This document shows positions 60,262 through 64,000 of a stretch of DNA of 64,000 nucleotides, piece after piece. Positions within the stretch are counted from its first letter, which is position 1. Each line of letters opens with the position of its first letter. The DNA is taken from NCBI GenBank assembly GCA_965220105.1, contig OZ244811.1:2914001-2978000 (forward strand). The letters are read 5' to 3'. The stretch comes from Bin87 sp965220105 (GTDB lineage: Bacteria > Chloroflexota > Dehalococcoidia > Lucifugimonadales > UBA3495). The position numbers and the translations under genes were made by a program. Under the pieces are notes generated by a model. That model did not search any database. It worked only from the letters and a program-made list of their open reading frames with translations, and had not been told where the DNA came from.

Positions 60262-60296
60262 ACCCCTGCCCCTCTCCCGGTGGGAGAGGGGTTCTA
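60262..60296. repeat. Family B hairpin repeat
   Basis: CCCCTCTCCCGGTGGGAGAG between the IscA-type gene and the YgfZ gene. Confidence 0.65.
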
Positions 60297-60313
60297 AGTT
60301 TTGGAGGTTGGAG

Positions 60314-61396
60314 ATGACCGCCTTTGCCACCGACGCCCACACTGCCGCCGAATTCCAGGCCGCCATCGACGGTGTTGCCGTCTTCGAATCGAGGGCCGGC
60401 CGCCTGAAGCTGGTGGGGGAGGACGCCCGCGACCTGCTCAACCGCCTGTCCACCAACCTGATTGACCCCGATTCCCCGCCCGGCGGGGTGGATGCGACCG
60501 TGCTTACCAGTGATCGGGGACGAATCGTCGACTTGGTGTACGTGGCCCATGGCGGCGATTATCAACTGATGCTCACCAGTCCGGGCCAACAGCAGGCGGT
60601 CATCGATTTCCTGGATAAATACACCATCATGGAAGACCTGGAAGTCGAAGACGTCACCGAATCCTCAATCATGTTCACCGTTACGGGCCCCGACGCCGCA
60701 AACGTAGTCCAGCAAGTGACGGGCCTGGATTCGTCGGATTTGACGACTCCAGCAATCCGCACGGTGAAAGTGGGCGGGAGCGAAAGCGCCGCGTCGCTCA
60801 TCGTGCCGCCGATGGATCCGGTGGGCGGACGGGACCGCATGGGATTCCATCTGGTCAGCTTTGACGGAGCCGATGATTCATCCCGGGCGCTGACCGCAGC
60901 CGGCGCAGTGCATATTGGTTCGGAGACCGCCGAGGCGCTCCGCATCGTCCGTCAGCAACCGCTCTACGGTGTCGAGATGAGCGAGACCTACAACCCGTTG
61001 GAAGCGGGCCTCATCGGCGCCATCGACTTCCACAAGGGTTGTTACATCGGCCAGGAGGTCATCGCCCGGCTCGATACTTACGAGAAGGTGCAAAAGTACC
61101 TGGTAGCGTTACGATTCGAGGACGGAGTCGCCGACGGCGCTTACGACCGTCTGGCCGGGGCTCAGTTATTGGGCAGCGACGGGAGGGCGATGGGCCTGGT
61201 TACGTCGGTGACGGCGCTGCCGGCTCCGGACGGCTCGGACATCATCGGGTTGGGGTACGTCCGCACCGCCGCGGCAGAAATCGGCAACGTGCTCGACGTC
61301 GCCGCGCCGGATGGCGCAGGATCCAGCGGCGTCAAAGCCCGTGTGACGGCCCGCCCCCAATTGTTCGGCGGCGAAAAGCCGCTGTTGGGAGAGTGA
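60314..61396 (+). CDS. ygfZ: YgfZ/GcvT-like folate-binding protein
   Basis: 360 residues. The family hallmark K-G-C-Y-x-G-Q-E is present in FHKGCYIGQEVIARLDTYEKVQKYLV, together with VFESRAGRLKLVGEDARDLLNRLSTN and LTSDRGRIVDLVYV. YgfZ/COG0354 proteins bind tetrahydrofolate and help Fe-S enzymes such as MiaB; the conserved cysteine in KGCYIGQ is characteristic and separates it from glycine-cleavage GcvT. GGAGG lies six bases before the ATG chosen, which is two codons into the frame. It follows the IscA-type carrier on the same strand, after a hairpin, in agreement with an Fe-S role. Confidence 0.9.
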   Translation: MTAFATDAHTAAEFQAAIDGVAVFESRAGRLKLVGEDARDLLNRLSTNLIDPDSPPGGVDATVLTSDRGRIVDLVYVAHGGDYQLMLTSPGQQQAVIDFLDKYTIMEDLEVEDVTESSIMFTVTGPDAANVVQQVTGLDSSDLTTPAIRTVKVGGSESAASLIVPPMDPVGGRDRMGFHLVSFDGADDSSRALTAAGAVHIGSETAEALRIVRQQPLYGVEMSETYNPLEAGLIGAIDFHKGCYIGQEVIARLDTYEKVQKYLVALRFEDGVADGAYDRLAGAQLLGSDGRAMGLVTSVTALPAPDGSDIIGLGYVRTAAAEIGNVLDVAAPDGAGSSGVKARVTARPQLFGGEKPLLGE

Positions 61397-61500
61397 CGCC
61401 CCTCACCCAACCCTTCTCCCACAAGGGGAGAGGGGCTTTCCTGGCCCTGGCCGCCACTCCCCTCTCCCTTGACGGGAGAGGGTTAGGGTGAGGGTGAAAA
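61396..61500. repeat. Two family B hairpins between convergent genes
   Basis: One unit around 61405-61437 (CTTCTCCCACAAGGGGAGAG) and one around 61457-61500 (CCCTCTCCCTTGACGGGAGA) separate ygfZ from rseP and probably terminate both. Confidence 0.7.
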
Positions 61501-61515
61501 CCCCCAGCACTCCCC

Positions 61516-62907
61516 TCACCCGCCCAGTGGCGAAATTCCCCGCACGAGGCGGATTACGTCGTTGGCGCTGATGGCCAGGACAAGGGCCAGCAAGGCGACA
61601 AATCCGATCAAGTGCACCAACCCTTCCTTCTCCGACGGTACCCGTTTGCCCCCGCGCAACCACTCGATGGCCACGAACAGGAGGCGTCCCCCGTCCAGCA
61701 TCGGGATGGGCAGGATGTTCAACACCGCCAGGTTGATGCTCAACAGGATGGCCACCACCATCCAGCCCTGGAATCCCCCCTGACGCGTGACCTCGCCGGT
61801 TATCTGGGCGATGCCGATGGGCCCGCTGAATTCCGGGCCACGGCCCCCGCCGAACCAGCCCCGCACCTCACGCGCGATGAGCGTTACCATCTCGCCGGTT
61901 TGGGTGAAACCCATCTGGACGGCGGTCCACGGCGGTTCGGAGCGGCGCACCGCCTGCTGATCAACCACCGTGAAGGCCACTCCCACCGCTCCCTGTCCCG
62001 GCGGAGGGTCCCGACGCGGCGTTACCCGAACCACGCGTTGTTCGGCGCCGTGCTGCACCAACAGCGTCATCTCGGAACCCGCCGCCAGCCTCACCTCCCG
62101 CACCAGCGCCTCCGCCGCATCTAGCGGCGTTCCGTTGATGGCCAGCACCCGATCACCCGGCATGATACCCGCCGCCGCCGCGGGAGACTCCGGCGCCACG
62201 GCGGTTACTTCCACCGTACCGCCCACCAGCTCGGTGTGCGGAACCATGGCCATGATGGCGAATGCCACGATGGGGAACAGCGCGTTCATCGCCGAGCCGG
62301 CCACCAGCACCACCGCCCGTTGACCCAGACCCCGCCGGGCCAGGCTGCGGGGCGCTTCCGGATTGTTCTCACCCGACAGGCGGACGAACCCACCGAGGGG
62401 CAGCCAGTTGACCGAGTAGACCATGTCCGCCAGCACTATCCGGTCGCCCCGCACCTCGCGAATCCGGCCTTCGTGCCGCAGGAACCGGTCGGACTGCACG
62501 TCCTCGAACGACTGCCGATGTACGGGGGGTGCGGCAGCTCGACCCTCGTTCCCGGCGCCGGCGAATCGGCCCAGCGACGCCAACAGGCCGCCGGAGCGCC
62601 CGCCGTTCCTCACCTCCACGTACTCGGCCACCAGTCGCCCGTCGGCGTTTTCGCCGGACAGCACCCGCACCACCTGACCAGGCTGAATGTCCGCCAACCT
62701 TCCGTTGAGGCACACTGTATCTCGGGTCAGCAGCGTTTCGGTTCGTCCCGTGTAGATACCGATGGCCCGGGGCGGGTACCCCACGCCGAACTCCAAAACC
62801 TTGATTCCAAAGGCCTTTGCCGACCAGAAGTGGCCCAGCTCGTGAATCACCACCAGCAGCAGCAGCATGGGGATGAACGCCGCCAGGGCGATGAGGACGC
62901 TATCCAT
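61516..62907 (-). CDS. rseP: RseP-family site-2 membrane metalloprotease (M50)
   Basis: 463 residues. The zinc motif HELGH is at residues 22-26, inside the first membrane segment; the second metal motif is NILPIPMLDGG. A PDZ domain (VEVTAVAPESPAAAAGIMPGDRVLAINGTPLD) and C-terminal membrane segments follow. Between HELGH and the usual NWLPLGGFVRL there is an insertion of about 110 residues (roughly 55-165) with RLADIQPGQVVRVLSGENAD and EVRGDRIVLADMVYSVN, which looks like beta-rich, OB-like structure. RseP-type proteases clip anti-sigma factors or signal-peptide remnants in the membrane. Located immediately downstream of dxr, the classical order. Confidence 0.92.
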   Translation of the reverse strand: MDSVLIALAAFIPMLLLLVVIHELGHFWSAKAFGIKVLEFGVGYPPRAIGIYTGRTETLLTRDTVCLNGRLADIQPGQVVRVLSGENADGRLVAEYVEVRNGGRSGGLLASLGRFAGAGNEGRAAAPPVHRQSFEDVQSDRFLRHEGRIREVRGDRIVLADMVYSVNWLPLGGFVRLSGENNPEAPRSLARRGLGQRAVVLVAGSAMNALFPIVAFAIMAMVPHTELVGGTVEVTAVAPESPAAAAGIMPGDRVLAINGTPLDAAEALVREVRLAAGSEMTLLVQHGAEQRVVRVTPRRDPPPGQGAVGVAFTVVDQQAVRRSEPPWTAVQMGFTQTGEMVTLIAREVRGWFGGGRGPEFSGPIGIAQITGEVTRQGGFQGWMVVAILLSINLAVLNILPIPMLDGGRLLFVAIEWLRGGKRVPSEKEGLVHLIGFVALLALVLAISANDVIRLVRGISPLGG

Positions 62908-62946
62908 GATGGGAATATACGCTTGCGGACGTGGAGCCGGATTTAT

Positions 62947-64000
62947 TCAGGGGGCGATCAGGGCGGCCACTTCACCGGCCTTTACGCTCGCCCAACGGTC
63001 GGCTTCCACGATGGTATCGAGGTCCGGATCGGCATCGTTGTGGTGCTGGTCGAGAACCCGCTGCACCACCCGGTAAATATCCGTGAAGCCAATTTGACCC
63101 CGCAGGAACGACTCCACGGCCACCTCATCGGCGGCGCTGAGCACCGTGGGCGCCGTACCGCCCTGCTGCCCGGCGGAGACGGCCAGATCAAAGCAGGGGT
63201 AACGATCCGCCTGCAACGGCTCAAAGTCCAGCGACCACGCGACGCCAATGTCCAGCCGAGGGATCTCTTCGTTGGCCAGCCGCCGGGGGTAGAACAACGC
63301 GTACTGTATGGGCAGCCGCATGCTCGGCGGCCCCAGTTGCGCTTTCACCGAACCGTCGTCGAACTCCACCATGGAATGAATGGTGCTCTGCGGGTGCACC
63401 ACCACGGCAATGTCCTGCCAGGGGACGCCGAACAGCCAGTGGGATTCGATGACTTCAAAGGCCTTGTTCATCAGCGTCGCCGAGTCAATCGTGATTTTGT
63501 CGCCCATCCGCCAAGTGGGATGCTGCAACGCCTGCTCCGGCGTCACTGTTTGCAGCTCCTCCAGCGGCGTGCGCCGGAAGGGCCCACCGCTGGCGGTAAT
63601 CAACAGGCGGCGGATGTGGTTATCCTCACCACGCAGACACTGCCAGATGGCGCTGGGCTCGCTGTCCACCGGCAGGATCGTGCCCCCGTGCTTATGCTCG
63701 GCGGCCTTGAGCGCCCGGCCGGCCATGACCACCGGTTCCTTGTTGGACAGCGCCACCTGCTTGCCAGCCTGTAACGCGCGCATCGTGGGGATGAGACCGA
63801 CCGCGCCCATGAGGGCAACCATCACCTGGTCAACCTCGGGCAGCGTCGCCATCTCGTCCATGGGGAGCAGCTTGACCCCTGCGGGCAGTGGGTTTGGGGG
63901 TATATTGCACCAGATGTAGCGAGGATTGAACTCGGCAACCTGCTTCATCAGGAGTTCGGTATTGTTGCCAGCGGCCAGCCCGACTACTTCGAACTCATGG
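62947..64000 (-). CDS. dxr: 1-deoxy-D-xylulose 5-phosphate reductoisomerase, 5' end outside the window
   Basis: C-terminal 350 residues of Dxr, which converts DXP to MEP in the MEP pathway. The frame continues beyond the window's right edge as HEFEVVGLAAGNNTELLMKQ, the start of the NADPH-binding domain. The body shows ALSNKEPVVMAGRAL, PVDSEPSAIWQCL (metal-binding Asp, Glu), TASGGPFRRTPLEEL, MGDKITIDSATLMNKAFEVIESHWLFG and a C-terminal domain ending GEVAALIAP. The protein is otherwise intact; the first 35 or so residues are missing because of the window edge. It lies 39 bases before rseP. It works with ispH at 22.8 kb. Confidence 0.95.
   Translation of the reverse strand, partial: HEFEVVGLAAGNNTELLMKQVAEFNPRYIWCNIPPNPLPAGVKLLPMDEMATLPEVDQVMVALMGAVGLIPTMRALQAGKQVALSNKEPVVMAGRALKAAEHKHGGTILPVDSEPSAIWQCLRGEDNHIRRLLITASGGPFRRTPLEELQTVTPEQALQHPTWRMGDKITIDSATLMNKAFEVIESHWLFGVPWQDIAVVVHPQSTIHSMVEFDDGSVKAQLGPPSMRLPIQYALFYPRRLANEEIPRLDIGVAWSLDFEPLQADRYPCFDLAVSAGQQGGTAPTVLSAADEVAVESFLRGQIGFTDIYRVVQRVLDQHHNDADPDLDTIVEADRWASVKAGEVAALIAP

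Overview
This is a GC-rich bacterial chromosome segment, read as Chloroflexota of the Dehalococcoidia/SAR202 type. The taxonomic call is an inference from gene content: two LLM-class flavin-dependent oxidoreductases, an acyl-CoA dehydrogenase, an epoxide hydrolase, a DUF1501 protein, an NHL-propeller protein, Uma2 and HbpS-like proteins, and the MEP isoprenoid enzymes IspH and Dxr. No rRNA or tRNA gene was found, so the placement cannot be proved from this window.

Layout. 0-4.7 kb: translation and replication genes on the minus strand (rplS, priA, def, a truncated CCA-adding enzyme). 4.8-8.9 kb: a Panacea-type toxin-antitoxin pair, an NHL protein, a coiled-coil membrane protein, an alpha/beta hydrolase and an XRE regulator. 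8.9-11.7 kb: an MmeI-like restriction-modification gene with a one-base frameshift. 11.8-23.8 kb: mostly housekeeping (Fpg, an alkyltransferase-like protein, rpsO-pnp, a Rieske ferredoxin, lepB, prs, an amidohydrolase, ispH). 24.0-29.4 kb: a small defence-like island between ispH and gpsA, with a methyltransferase-nuclease fusion broken in an A7 tract and a tandem pair of NERD proteins, one fused to an SF1 helicase. 29.5-42.7 kb: metabolic and accessory genes, including a short minus-strand gene whose reading frame crosses an in-frame TGA followed at once by a bacterial SECIS-like hairpin. This is the best candidate for something new in the window. 43.0-47.0 kb: obgE-nadD-pyrE and a universal stress protein. 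48.5-57.1 kb: a second accessory region with a DUF3782-like gene, an Nmad3 gene cut by an insertion sequence (itself decayed), a DNA-modification/repair radical SAM protein, two NYN ribonuclease-like genes, and a retropepsin-SWIM-retropepsin operon. 57.1-64 kb: DUF1501, an unusual P-loop protein, an IscA-type carrier, YgfZ, and the dxr-rseP pair.

Repeats. Intergenic spaces are filled by at least two dispersed families. Family A is an imperfect palindrome of about 90-107 bp starting GTCATTGCGAGCG; 12 copies have both arms (one of them short) and at least 2 are half copies. Family B is a CCTCTCCC...GGGAGAGG hairpin followed by GGGGTGAGGG, often placed like a terminator. A shorter element (TTCGACAAGCTCAGGATGAG) sits inside some of these arrays. 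Extended -10 motifs of the form TGCTAnnAT precede many transcription units.

How it fits together. The housekeeping blocks follow familiar orders (rpsO-pnp, obgE-nadD, dxr-rseP, priA-def). Accessory genes sit between them, and several are visibly broken by single-base indels or an IS, which points to turnover of defence and DNA-modification genes, or in part to indel errors in the assembly.
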